Notes: generated by a model not told the origin, from the sequence alone. Positions 26,732 through 34,417 are shown, counted from the stretch's first letter. The stretch is DNA of 37,687 nt from Candidatus Poribacteria bacterium (GCA_022826805.1 JAJDUH010000051.1:1-37687), one strand, 5' to 3'. Translations and numbers: made by a program.

Positions 26732-26971
26732 ATGGTTAGAATAGTTGCTAATCCGGGCATCCTTGGTGGAAAGCCAATTGTTGAAGGCACGCGTCTAAGC
26801 GTGGAGCATATATTGGGGTTATTGGCAAACGGCATGTCAAATCAAGAGATCATCGCAGATTATCCTATTTTAACGGAAGAAAGTATTCGAGCCGTGCTCG
26901 CCTATGCGGCAAAAGCCCTCCGCAACGAGATTTTTATTGACGTTGTTTCACACCGAGATGGAGATTCTTAA
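26732..26971 (+). CDS. DUF433 antitoxin
   Basis: A 79-residue protein of the DUF433 (VapB-like/winged HTH) family. It has the family pattern I-x-x-N-P-x-I-L-G-G-K-P-x-I-x-G-T-R-L-S-V-E-x-I-L (ATG to about residue 28), then LANGMSNQEIIADYPILTEESIRAVLAYAA, a helix-turn-helix-like stretch. DUF433 genes are habitually paired with PIN-like DUF5615 toxins, and here the next gene begins two bases after the stop. The antitoxin probably binds its own promoter region; candidate operators lie just upstream. AGAGGT is eight bases before the ATG. Toxicity and antitoxin function are inferred from family and gene order. Confidence 0.88.
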   Translation: MVRIVANPGILGGKPIVEGTRLSVEHILGLLANGMSNQEIIADYPILTEESIRAVLAYAAKALRNEIFIDVVSHRDGDS

Positions 26972-26973
26972 CA

Positions 26974-27333
26974 GTGCTGCCTCCACTTGTTGCTGATGTC
27001 AATATTGCTTCTCGGGTTGTCCAATTTCTGCGGTCGCGAGGTGTGGATGTGGTATCCGCTTGTGAGGAGGGTTGGGGCTCTTACGAGGACGAAGATATTC
27101 TCGCAACGGCGCACGCGAAGAACCGGTTCGTTTTAACACACGATTCCGATTTTGGGACGCTCGTTGTTCATCAGAACCACCCAAGCCCTGGAATCATCCA
27201 CCTGTGACCAGGTGGGCGTACAGCTGCAGAAGTCATTGCCGACTTACAAGACCTACTCAAAATGCAGGTGGATTGGACTCCACCATTGATTGCTGTTTAC
27301 CAATCTGGACGCTTGCGGGTTTGCCGGCTTTAG
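26974..27333 (+). pseudogene. DUF5615 PIN-like toxin interrupted by TGA
   Basis: GTG start at 26974. The first 77 codons give LPPLVADVNIASRVVQFLRS, VVSACEEGWGSYEDEDILAT, and FVLTHDSDFGTLVVHQNHPS, matching the acidic core (D-x-N/D, E-D, D-S-D-F) of the DUF5615 PIN-like nuclease family. TGA 27205-27207 then follows GIIHL. In the same frame the coding resumes with PGGRTAAEVIADLQDLLKMQ and continues to TAG 27331-27333, giving the normal C-terminal helix for this family. Family members usually read G-I-I-Y-L-R-P-G here, so the stop most simply arises from CGA to TGA. The UGA lies in the loop of a perfect 7-bp hairpin (27198-27215). It may be an inactivated toxin, a sequencing artefact, or a readthrough site. 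Confidence 0.8.
27198..27215. repeat. Hairpin with the UGA codon in its loop
   Basis: CCACCTG (27198-27204) and CAGGTGG (27209-27215) with a TGAC loop; the in-frame stop codon of the DUF5615 gene occupies the first three loop bases. The arms are perfect. Bacterial selenocysteine elements place the hairpin downstream of UGA, so this geometry does not fit them. Confidence 0.5.
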
Positions 27334-27382
27334 TCGGGTAAATGACGATTATTTAAGGAAAATAATAGCATAAGGCGCGCTA

Positions 27383-28360
27383 TTAATACCCATCGGTATA
27401 CCAAAAAACATGATGTGACCTGATACCCTGCGCCAAAGATTTCGGTTGATTATGTAATAGGTTTGGTATTGAGTCAAATAATGCGGAACCCATTTTATCT
27501 GAAAGCACAGTCGGTTGGTTGATGCGATACATCGTACTTCCGTGTTCTTCAATCGTCGGGACGTTGAACCCGTCTGCAATAGGGGCAGGATAAACAACCT
27601 CGGTCGATTGTACACCCATTTGGAATATGATATCGGAGAGCATGCTTTCAAGAAGCTGCTTACCTCTATCTTCTGCGAAGCGTGTTTCTGAAGCGATAAA
27701 CTCTTTAACATTTAGTGCGTTTTCGCGCTGGACAACCGAAACGTAGCCTTCGATGCTCCCATCGCGCTCGGCAACCCAAGCGTTCGGTGACTCTGTTCGC
27801 ACCCACTTCGTCCAATATTCTATTTTGTCTTTGACAAAGGTGCCGTTAAATTTTCGCGCATACCGATCGTAAAGTTCAGCAATCTGCTTGACTTCGGCTT
27901 CATCGTCAAAATTCGCTGGACGGACTTCCCATTCTGACTGCTTTTTAGCACTGAAATGTTCTCTTGCGTGATAACGAGGCACCTTCTCCCAACCCTCAAT
28001 AGCGTAAATTCGCTGGCTTCCATGGAGCGAAGAAAGGACAATGTCGCGGTCTTCCATGAACTTAATTGAATCCTTGAGGAGTTGAGTCGCAATCCCGCGT
28101 CGGCGATATGCCGGACGCGTGCTAACTTCACCAATCCCACCCACGGTTATCGGTTCCCCGTGTAAAAACATCTGCCGAATAAAAACGCGAACCGTGCTGA
28201 CAATAGTCCCATTGTCAGTCGCGACCCGGATACCCTCGGCATCCCGCCACGGGTCGTTGTGCCAGTGATTAGAAAAGTATTGCCTACCGCCTGTAAAGAC
28301 GGACGTAACATGATCCAACCACGCCTCTAATTCTTCAGGATAAAGGGCACGAAATTCCAT
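27383..28360 (-). CDS. GNAT N-acetyltransferase (Eis-like)
   Basis: A 325-residue protein. The first GNAT domain (about 1-140) includes the acetyl-CoA loop STRPAYRRRGIATQLLKDSI, matching motif A (R/Q-x-x-G-x-G/A), preceded by TVGGIGEV and followed by SSLHGSQRIYAIEGWE, a pattern of the Eis/Acetyltransf_9 group. A second, weaker GNAT-like region follows (about 140-290, with KEFIASETRFAEDRGKQLLES). Eis proteins have about 400 residues with a SCP2-like third domain, which is missing here. The acceptor substrate is unknown. The first base pairs of the gene follow AAGGA eleven bases upstream. It is not part of an obvious operon. Confidence 0.82.
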   Translation of the reverse strand: MEFRALYPEELEAWLDHVTSVFTGGRQYFSNHWHNDPWRDAEGIRVATDNGTIVSTVRVFIRQMFLHGEPITVGGIGEVSTRPAYRRRGIATQLLKDSIKFMEDRDIVLSSLHGSQRIYAIEGWEKVPRYHAREHFSAKKQSEWEVRPANFDDEAEVKQIAELYDRYARKFNGTFVKDKIEYWTKWVRTESPNAWVAERDGSIEGYVSVVQRENALNVKEFIASETRFAEDRGKQLLESMLSDIIFQMGVQSTEVVYPAPIADGFNVPTIEEHGSTMYRINQPTVLSDKMGSALFDSIPNLLHNQPKSLAQGIRSHHVFWYTDGY

Positions 28361-28490
28361 TTTTTAATTATTCCTTGCGGTTCGGTCAGCAGGATTGGTT
28401 AAACAAAAATACCCGCCGTAGATCCGCCTGCGTGTTTTTGCTTGGGTGTTTCTGCGTATTGTTGCAGGCTACGATTCTGGTTTTATCCAT

Positions 28491-30500
28491 TTAAAACTTT
28501 ATAGTCAGTTCACCGATAAACTGCCGTGCTTCGTTGCGACTTCCAAAAACTTCGTAAAGGTCGCCGGAGACATCGTAGAATCGCCGGACAAAATTCCGAC
28601 TTGTTTCAGCAGGATTCAGATTAGCATAGCGAAGCCACAGGTTCCCCCGCGACCATATATCCCAATTGAGTTCAATAACCGTAGAACTCGCGTCGCCGGT
28701 ATCCTCTCTGTGTTGTCTGTTCAGTTCAGGGAAAAGAGCGTCTTGCGTCAAATCAGACGTACCGTCAACACGTCCAATCGACAGATTTAGCTCCTTATAG
28801 CGATACGGATTTAGGTTGGTGATAAACTTCAGATTGGCTGCGAGTGCATTCTCTAACGCCTGTGTCTCGAAATCGTAACTATCTTCTACTTTCGCCGGGG
28901 TGATATACCGTTCGTCCTGCTCACCATAAGTCAACTCATCAAGAAATGTCAAATGCCACCGCTCAGAAAGACTATACGTCCACCCAAACATGTTTTTAAG
29001 TTCTAATTGGCTGAGTTTGTCTTGGACATCGGTTGAGAAGTCGATGTCTTCGTAGTCTTCCAAATAATTGTTATGTAGACTCGCAGTACGAGCAGTGTAG
29101 AACCCGTTCATGTGAGATGGTTTCACAGTAAAACCTGTAACCGAATATTGTGCGATCGTAAAATCGCTGGCGTCTCGCAGATAGAGATGTCCAGAGCTAT
29201 CAAGATCCAAGAAGGTCTGATCGTGTTTTTCTTCGCTAAGTTGATCGGTTTCGTAAATGATACGTCCCAAATACCGTCCGTTCCTATCAAACTTTTGGAT
29301 GCGTGAGATAACATTGTGAAAGAGCGTGAGGCGGATATCCGTCCGTTTGAGTTCTTCAGCGAGTTCTGCCTTACCCTCATCATCGGTTTCATCGGCGTAG
29401 TAACGGTTGTATTCGGCTTCTTCCAACAGTCGCACACGTCGGTTCAATGCGGCAGTATTGGCAGCAGATGCCGGACTTTGAGCAAAGGGTCCGTATTGCG
29501 GGCGTGCCGCGTTCGCTATCGTATCGGCGAGTTCTGCTTGCCCGGGCGTCATCTCCGTAAGCTGCGTCAAGGTCGGAGAGAGAGCGATAATCTCTGGCAG
29601 CCCACCTATCTTTCTACGAAATCTACTGGCGTCTTTAACTAAAATTTCACCCGTCGGTAGTGTGGTAAGTGCCATCGGCTTCACGAATTCGCCATTACCA
29701 CGCCCTTTTCTGCCGAAACTGCCCAAGAATTTACCCGCTGAATCGAATCTCACAATGCGGTGGTTTCCGGTATCTGCGATGAGGACATTTCCGCGTGCGT
29801 CAATCGCGATGTCCCCAGCGTCTATATCAAACTCGCCATCATCGGCGCCATACCTACCGAAAGCGAGTTGATGCTCTCCATCGCCTCCGAACTTGTGAAT
29901 ACGTCCCCGTTCTGCGTCTAAAACGTAAAGTTCATTTTGGGTATTGAGCGCAACACGCAAGGCTCGGTCATACCCTTTCGGTTGAATACCAAAAGCGGTT
30001 TTTCCTTTTTCGTCAATGATCAGACTTGCTGGCAGAACAACTTTGGGCTGGACATCCACCGGATCGACAAAGTACGTGTCCAACAACGCACCTGTTGCGC
30101 TGAATTTGTGGACACACGGCGCGAACATATAAATTTTTGGATCGGCGGTTTCGGCAATGTGATGCACAGTTACATCAGCAACATAGATATTCCCTATGCT
30201 ATCCACAGCGAGATGTCCGGGTTTTCGCAGAATATTGTCCGGGGATTCTGGTGCTTCTGGAAATTGAAACAGAAATTCTCCAGTCGCCGACAACTTCTGG
30301 ATAAGTCGGTTCTCAGTATCACTGACGTAAATGTACTGTCTATCAAAGGCGAGGTGAATATCCTTACCAAATCGCCCTTGGGTTGTCCCTTTACCTGAAA
30401 ATTCACGTTCTAACTGGATAAAATCCACTGAAAAGGCGAAAGGTAATCCAATGCCTAACGAACAGAAGATGAGTAGTGTTTTAATAGTTGTATTTTTCAT
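28491..30500 (-). CDS. NHL-propeller protein with outer-membrane-like C terminus
   Basis: A 669-residue exported protein. After the signal peptide (TLLIFCSLGIGLPFAFS), NHL-type blades cover about residues 25-300 (IYVSDTENRLIQKLSATGEF, NVLIADTGNHRIVRFDSAGK, GSFGRKGRGNGEF). A helical, Glu-rich linker (about 330-400) is followed by another propeller-like stretch and then a C-terminal 200 residues of alternating aromatic/polar strands (SERWHLTFLDELTYGEQD, NLWLRYANLNPAETSRNF). It ends in IGELTIKF. A terminal Phe after alternating hydrophobics is the beta-signal used by the BAM complex, so the C terminus may form a small outer-membrane barrel. Function is unknown. It follows the coiled-coil gene by eight bases and is co-transcribed with it. 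Confidence 0.75.
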   Translation of the reverse strand: MKNTTIKTLLIFCSLGIGLPFAFSVDFIQLEREFSGKGTTQGRFGKDIHLAFDRQYIYVSDTENRLIQKLSATGEFLFQFPEAPESPDNILRKPGHLAVDSIGNIYVADVTVHHIAETADPKIYMFAPCVHKFSATGALLDTYFVDPVDVQPKVVLPASLIIDEKGKTAFGIQPKGYDRALRVALNTQNELYVLDAERGRIHKFGGDGEHQLAFGRYGADDGEFDIDAGDIAIDARGNVLIADTGNHRIVRFDSAGKFLGSFGRKGRGNGEFVKPMALTTLPTGEILVKDASRFRRKIGGLPEIIALSPTLTQLTEMTPGQAELADTIANAARPQYGPFAQSPASAANTAALNRRVRLLEEAEYNRYYADETDDEGKAELAEELKRTDIRLTLFHNVISRIQKFDRNGRYLGRIIYETDQLSEEKHDQTFLDLDSSGHLYLRDASDFTIAQYSVTGFTVKPSHMNGFYTARTASLHNNYLEDYEDIDFSTDVQDKLSQLELKNMFGWTYSLSERWHLTFLDELTYGEQDERYITPAKVEDSYDFETQALENALAANLKFITNLNPYRYKELNLSIGRVDGTSDLTQDALFPELNRQHREDTGDASSTVIELNWDIWSRGNLWLRYANLNPAETSRNFVRRFYDVSGDLYEVFGSRNEARQFIGELTIKF

Positions 30501-30508
30501 TTTTTCGT

Positions 30509-30973
30509 TTAACGGTCCTGCAACCGAAGGGCAATTTCTTTTCGGAATTGTTGCATCTCAGCTCGCATTGCTGCAAGTTCTTTTTTCATCGTGTTTTGAT
30601 TATTTTGTCTGGAGACGAGAATGAGCTGCGGTATGCCAACTGCTAAAACAATTAATGCCATGACCCCCACCACTAGTGCCACAACTATCGTTATGTTTCT
30701 GTCGGTCCCATTTAATCTGCCCTCCAAACGACCTATTCTACCATCGAGTTTGTGTTCAAGTGATTCAAGTTTTGTATCAACATATTCGCGTGTCTGCTTT
30801 TCTGATTTATCAATATATGCGCGCATGCGTTCCTCCGATTTATCAATATATGCGCGCATGCGTTCCTCCGACTTTTCTACAATATCGGAAATCGCTAAGA
30901 TATCTTCGGGAGTCAATTCAGCGAATGCGGAAGATGTGAATAAGAGACAGATCACTATTATCCAGTTTTTCAT
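30509..30973 (-). CDS. Small membrane protein with hendecad coiled coil
   Basis: A 154-residue protein of unknown family. A signal peptide ends at SSAFA. A coiled coil (about 20-85) contains two identical 11-residue repeats, EERMRAYIDKS, then a diverged third, EKQTREYVDTK. A transmembrane helix (TIVVALVVGVMALIVLAVGIP) follows, and then a basic C-terminal helix (KKELAAMRAEMQQFRKEIAL). The 11-residue period suggests a right-handed coil. The start is ATG 30971-30973 with AAGGGAAA upstream; a TTG one codon earlier is unlikely. It opens an operon with the NHL protein. A partner or scaffold role for that protein is a guess. Confidence 0.75.
   Translation of the reverse strand: MKNWIIVICLLFTSSAFAELTPEDILAISDIVEKSEERMRAYIDKSEERMRAYIDKSEKQTREYVDTKLESLEHKLDGRIGRLEGRLNGTDRNITIVVALVVGVMALIVLAVGIPQLILVSRQNNQNTMKKELAAMRAEMQQFRKEIALRLQDR
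30804..30869. repeat. Exact 33-bp tandem duplication in the coiled-coil gene
   Basis: Two identical 33-base units, 30804-30836 and 30837-30869, encode the 11-residue repeats of the coiled coil. Perfect identity at the DNA level, synonymous sites included, points to a recent duplication or to slippage. Confidence 0.95.
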
Positions 30974-31030
30974 CAAATTTCCCTTTAGGGCATGTTGTTG
31001 CCTATTTTGCTGCTTTCGGTTTCATTAATT

Positions 31031-31059
31031 ATGGTACATGCTTCTAATTTGAATGTCAA
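31031..31059 (-). promoter_or_regulatory. Sigma-70 promoter of the coiled-coil/NHL operon
   Basis: On the minus strand: TTGACA (31059-31054), a 17-base spacer, then TACCAT (31036-31031). The -35 box is perfect and the -10 matches four of six. Transcription would start near 31024, about 50 bases before the ATG at 30973. A short stem (CCTTC 31075-31079, GAAGG 31085-31089) lies upstream. Confidence 0.6.
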
Positions 31060-31127
31060 GGCAAAATTATTATACCTTCTTGTGGAAGGGTGTTGTAAGT
31101 TTGAAAGTTAAGTCGTCCTAGAACAAC

Positions 31128-33044
31128 CTAATCTGGCAAGATACGATACCCTGTGCTAATCCCCGTGATCATCCCAATAATTGCCCAGAGTCCAGCACAC
31201 GTCATTTCCCCAAGAACCAGACCGAGAAAAACAGGTCTCGCGCTCCGATACGCCTTCAACCCACCATATTTCACAATACTAAACTTCAAACCCCAACCCA
31301 AAAATATCGAGAACCAGAGTTTAAAAGTCGCCCAAGAGCTCAGCATTGTGTAACCGAGCGGATGCAAAGGCCACCATACGAAGGTTTGGCGCATCCACAT
31401 TAACCAGATCGTAAAACCACTTCCGAATATCATAAACCCGGTATTTGTCCAATTTGTTCCCGTCTTTGGACTCGTCAGAAGCCCTTCAAGTTGCCGCATG
31501 AACCAACTGCCGCCCGTATAAGGCGCACCGTGTTCGTAGCTAATCTTGATTGCGGAGTAATAGGAAACGGCGAGCCCGATGACCATGGCAACTCCCATCG
31601 CGATGAGAAGTTGCCGCCGCTTGACACGAGCATCGTCCGCTGCTTTCAATCCATTCATGATGTTAGGCATCATAAATTCACGGAGATCCAACGTGAGGCA
31701 CACTGGATGCATCATCATTGAGGTCACTGTAGAAGGATGGATTTTTGAAGTGCCCAGTGTCGTCAAGAAGAAACTTTGCGGTGAAAAAGTTGGATTGATG
31801 AACGGAATCCCTCCGTTAATGACCTGCCATGTCAATACGATATACATCGCAAGCAGAAATAGTACAAAACCAAACGCAAATGGGAGCGACATTCCCATCA
31901 GATGATTAAAAAACGCAAGCACACAGATACCGCCAAGTAACCCGAAAATCGTAACACTATGCGGGAGCGGTTCATCGGATGGTCGGAACTGGAGCATATT
32001 TTTTATGTGATGTCGCATCTTCCAGAGAGCAATGGCGACAAACGCCAGACATGCTCCCGCTTCTTGGGCTGCACTAAATGATTTACCCGTCCACTGAACA
32101 CCCGGTCCCGAAGTGAGTTGGAAACCGAGCATTACACCCAAAAGGCATTGCAGTTTGTAAAAAACGAAGAAAAACCAGATGCTAAACGATACCTCCAAAG
32201 TCAGAAGATAACTAAAGCCGACCATCGACCAAAAAATAACGATCTGAAATGGACGTAAAGCATTCCAAGGACGTTCGACAAGATACTGGTTAAGCCAAAA
32301 ATCACGTGGGATATGTGGTGTGGCAGGAAAGAACGTATGCAGGCCGTTCATTGTATGCAGGAAGACCGGGAACGCGAACCCGAACCAGAGCGCGCTATTC
32401 TTAAAAATCGGACCCAGGCTCCCTCTACCCTGTGCTGCCATCTCTACTGGCAGTTTAACGAGCGGGAAGGCACACCGTTCGTACTCTACCCACTGCTTGC
32501 GGAGTAGCACGGAGAGACAGATCATCACGAAATAGACGACCAGCACATAGGCACTCCACGTCAAGATTGGCGTTATCCATGCATCCCACGGCACGGATTC
32601 GCCTGCGAACAGCCCTTCAAAAAAGGAACGTGCCGCCGTTTCATCTCGCACCACTCGCCAGTGGGGAATATAGTGGTGAAACAACGATTCCCAATCGTTT
32701 TCTGGGGTAGCAAGGTACTGATAAGCCACCATTGGGCTGAGGGCGTAGCGCATCATGCCTGAAGACGGAATGCCTGCGGGGGCAAGCATGATACACCAAA
32801 TGGTGATAAGTTCTCCGGGTGAAAACGCCGAGGCGGGATGAACGCGTTTCAGAAAAACATTAATGCCTAATACAAAAATCGTCAGGACAAAAAAGGGGGC
32901 AACCGGAAAGTGCCCACCTGCGAGGAAGATGTTGCGGATGACGTAATCGTTATAAGGGGCAAGGAGGCATTCGATTGAGGCACACGCCAAGCCGATAAGC
33001 ACTGCGCGCCACGTGATACTGTCTCGGGTTCGTTCCTGAATCAA
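31128..33044 (-). CDS. Large multi-pass membrane protein (DUF6784/DUF6785 type)
   Basis: A 638-residue integral membrane protein with about 13-15 hydrophobic helices. It opens with WRAVLIGLACASIECLLAPYNDYVIRN (given in parts), followed by an ITIWCIMLAPAGIPSSGMMRY stretch. Later it has YERCAFPLVKLPVEM, a patterned stretch with the conserved family ring of Pro and Glu residues, and SWFMRQLEGLL. The opening helix and the E-R-C-A-F-P-L-V-x-L-P motif recall the DUF6784/6785 proteins common in Poribacteria and Planctomycetes, distantly similar to oligopeptide transporters; this call is from memory. It starts at TTG 33042-33044 with AAAAGG seven bases upstream; no ATG lies near the first helix. Transport substrate unknown. 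Confidence 0.7.
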   Translation of the reverse strand: MIQERTRDSITWRAVLIGLACASIECLLAPYNDYVIRNIFLAGGHFPVAPFFVLTIFVLGINVFLKRVHPASAFSPGELITIWCIMLAPAGIPSSGMMRYALSPMVAYQYLATPENDWESLFHHYIPHWRVVRDETAARSFFEGLFAGESVPWDAWITPILTWSAYVLVVYFVMICLSVLLRKQWVEYERCAFPLVKLPVEMAAQGRGSLGPIFKNSALWFGFAFPVFLHTMNGLHTFFPATPHIPRDFWLNQYLVERPWNALRPFQIVIFWSMVGFSYLLTLEVSFSIWFFFVFYKLQCLLGVMLGFQLTSGPGVQWTGKSFSAAQEAGACLAFVAIALWKMRHHIKNMLQFRPSDEPLPHSVTIFGLLGGICVLAFFNHLMGMSLPFAFGFVLFLLAMYIVLTWQVINGGIPFINPTFSPQSFFLTTLGTSKIHPSTVTSMMMHPVCLTLDLREFMMPNIMNGLKAADDARVKRRQLLIAMGVAMVIGLAVSYYSAIKISYEHGAPYTGGSWFMRQLEGLLTSPKTGTNWTNTGFMIFGSGFTIWLMWMRQTFVWWPLHPLGYTMLSSWATFKLWFSIFLGWGLKFSIVKYGGLKAYRSARPVFLGLVLGEMTCAGLWAIIGMITGISTGYRILPD

Positions 33045-33133
33045 TGGATTGCCTTTTCTTTCTGTTATTCCAATGGCTATACTTTATAGAAAGAGCATTG
33101 TAATCATAGTGATGATTATACCACATTCCCTAT

Positions 33134-33151
33134 TTTTTGCGATAGCAAAAA
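33134..33151. repeat. AT-rich hairpin upstream of the membrane-protein gene
   Basis: TTTTTGC (33134-33140) and GCAAAAA (33145-33151), loop GATA. The stem is perfect but AT-rich, 90 bases before the TTG start. It may be a leader or operator structure. Confidence 0.35.
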
Positions 33152-33243
33152 TTTACCTCCTGAAAACGTGACGGCGGGTTCCCATTGGATTTCGCTATCT
33201 CCTTGATTGCTATGACGGTGTCGGGTGCTGAAATGTGATTGAG

Positions 33244-33252
33244 TTATCCACA
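33244..33252 (+). promoter_or_regulatory. Single consensus DnaA box
   Basis: TTATCCACA is a perfect DnaA 9-mer, lying just upstream of the promoter at 33284. One box alone can arise by chance and no origin cluster is visible. DnaA control of the downstream promoter is a possibility. Confidence 0.25.
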
Positions 33253-33283
33253 TCTAAATTGGACAAAAACCTCAAAAAAAGTG

Positions 33284-33333
33284 TTGACAAAAAGGGCAAT
33301 TTTTAATATTATCCTTACCATTGGGATAATATC
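33284..33333 (+). promoter_or_regulatory. Strong sigma-70 promoter with overlapping dyad operator
   Basis: TTGACA (33284-33289), a 17-base spacer and TATTAT (33307-33312); the -35 is perfect and the -10 matches five of six. An inverted repeat, ATATTATCC (33306-33314) and GGATAATAT (33324-33332), with a nine-base spacer, overlaps the -10 box and the predicted start near 33319. Such placement is typical of a repressor site. No likely protein gene lies immediately downstream. Confidence 0.7.
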
Positions 33334-33697
33334 CTAAGACAAACGATAGGCACGCGTTTTTTTAACCCGAAAGTGCATCAATGGTGTCTCTAATGTTAAA
33401 CGCACATATTGCTATCAACAGTGCTGAATTTGTATTCCTCGCGCGTTCGATTGTGTCTATGCGCGACGCTGCTGCGTATCAAGACGGTTCGGGTATTCGA
33501 GGCGTGTGTGCTATGAACACACTGTCAGCAAACATCGATTCCCCCCCCCCTATATTCACGCTTGTTAAGTATTTTGCTTCACAAGTTAATCGAGACATTA
33601 AAGGAAAATTCCTATTCGGTATTTCCTGTAACCTCTAATCTATTTTTATGCCCGCAAGTTCCCTGTCTGAAACAGGCGTGCTGCGGGCTATTTTTTT
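33319..33697 (+). ncRNA. Candidate small RNA between promoter and terminator
   Basis: A region of about 380 bases bounded by a near-consensus promoter and a strong intrinsic terminator. It has one 85-codon reading frame (33381-33638), but that lacks a good ribosome site, runs through a ten-C tract (33541-33550) and looks like no known family. The interior has local stems, such as GTGTG and CACAC near 33500-33525 and GGAA-AA-TTCC near 33604. A regulated non-coding RNA is the simplest reading; a short peptide gene or a decayed gene are alternatives. The identity is inferred only from the boundary signals. Confidence 0.45.
33650..33697 (+). terminator. Strong intrinsic terminator
   Basis: A 7-bp GC-rich outer stem, GCCCGCA (33650-33656) and TGCGGGC (33682-33688), encloses an inner stem, CCTGT (33662-33666) and ACAGG (33672-33676). 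Seven T residues follow (33691-33697). It is oriented to end plus-strand transcription; the minus strand shows no U tract. Confidence 0.9.
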
Positions 33698-33716
33698 CGA
33701 TCATTAGTCGGATTCT

Positions 33717-33880
33717 GAAGGGACGCAAAGTTTGCGCTACAAAGGACGGGTGAGGAGACCTCGCCCCTACGAACGGTTTTTCAGTTGGATGGAAAGTGTC
33801 TATTTATGGTAGGCTTTAGAATTACTTGGACACTCTTAAAGAAAACTCAACCCCCCTAACCCCCCTTATCAGGGGGGCAT
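33717..33880. repeat. Cluster of short palindromic repeats
   Basis: Three hairpins lie in 160 non-coding bases. The first is CGCAAA-G-TTTGCG (33724-33736). The second is GGGTGAGG (33748-33755) with CCTCGCCC (33759-33766), one G-T wobble. The third is six C (33860-33865) and six G (33872-33877) around TTATCA. The composition resembles dispersed intergenic repeats of low-density genomes, but other copies cannot be checked here. The whole 33045-33973 stretch contains no supported protein gene. Confidence 0.55.
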
Positions 33881-33973
33881 TCCGAGATGTCGGTAAGGGT
33901 AGACCTGTTTGTAAATGTCTACTTATTTATATAGTCCACCATAGTTGACTTTAGTATAAAAAGGAAAAGACAA

Positions 33974-34399
33974 ATGACTGAGATGACTGAACGCGAAATG
34001 TTAGAAGCACAAAAACGAGCAGATGCAATTGTGGATAAGGTGAGAGGCTTGGTCGCCCTTGAAAGCCAAGTCTTGGAAACGCGGGCAGCTGCAGGTGACT
34101 CGACTGTCGACGATAACGGGCTAAAAGACCTGGAAGCACAATTGGGAACACGCGTTGCGGAGCTTAACGAAATCACTGACGAACTCAAGTGGGCAACCCC
34201 GTGCTTCAGGGCTTACGTCCTGCCCCAAATTGGCGACATTATAGGGAAGCAAGCGTCTTTCGAGTCAGAAGAACGGAAGGACCTCGAGAGCGTCATCGCT
34301 GCACTAACAGACGAAGAGAATGCCGAACCCTCTGAGGAATTAGCCGCAGATATTATCGCTCGTCTCCGAGCCAATATTGAAAAGAGTTTCAGTGCTTAG
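33974..34399 (+). CDS. Hypothetical helical protein
   Basis: A 141-residue acidic, soluble protein I do not recognise. AAGGA lies eight bases before the ATG, which supports it as a real gene. Predicted helices include EREMLEAQKRADAIVDKVRG and LKDLEAQLGTRVAELNEITD. A central stretch with Trp, Pro and Cys follows (ELKWATPCFRAYVLPQIGDI), and a C-terminal part rich in Glu and Ala ends it. No signal peptide, membrane helix or catalytic motif is seen. It converges on the sigma-54 activator gene across a short terminator. Confidence 0.6.
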   Translation: MTEMTEREMLEAQKRADAIVDKVRGLVALESQVLETRAAAGDSTVDDNGLKDLEAQLGTRVAELNEITDELKWATPCFRAYVLPQIGDIIGKQASFESEERKDLESVIAALTDEENAEPSEELAADIIARLRANIEKSFSA

Positions 34400-34417
34400 G
34401 AACTCACAATTGTTGTG

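Noticed and set aside
27198..27215. UGA in a hairpin as a selenocysteine site
   Set aside because: The stop is in the loop, not upstream of the stem, and the expected residue is Arg, not Cys. PIN-like toxins are not known to use selenocysteine.
28404..28440. CAAAAATAC and GTGTTTTTG as a terminator of the NHL gene
   Set aside because: One mismatch, a 19-base loop, and an AT-only stem make it too weak to call.
31075..31089. CCTTC-TTGTG-GAAGG as a terminator of the membrane-protein gene
   Set aside because: Only five pairs and no clear U tract; it may equally belong to the divergent promoter region.
33244..33252. DnaA box as a sign of a replication origin
   Set aside because: Only one box was seen, with no AT-rich unwinding cluster, and no dnaA, dnaN or gyrase genes nearby.
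33381..33638. An 85-codon frame inside the promoter-terminator unit
   Set aside because: No good ribosome site, odd composition, passage through ten C residues, and no family resemblance. Kept only as an alternative to the small RNA.
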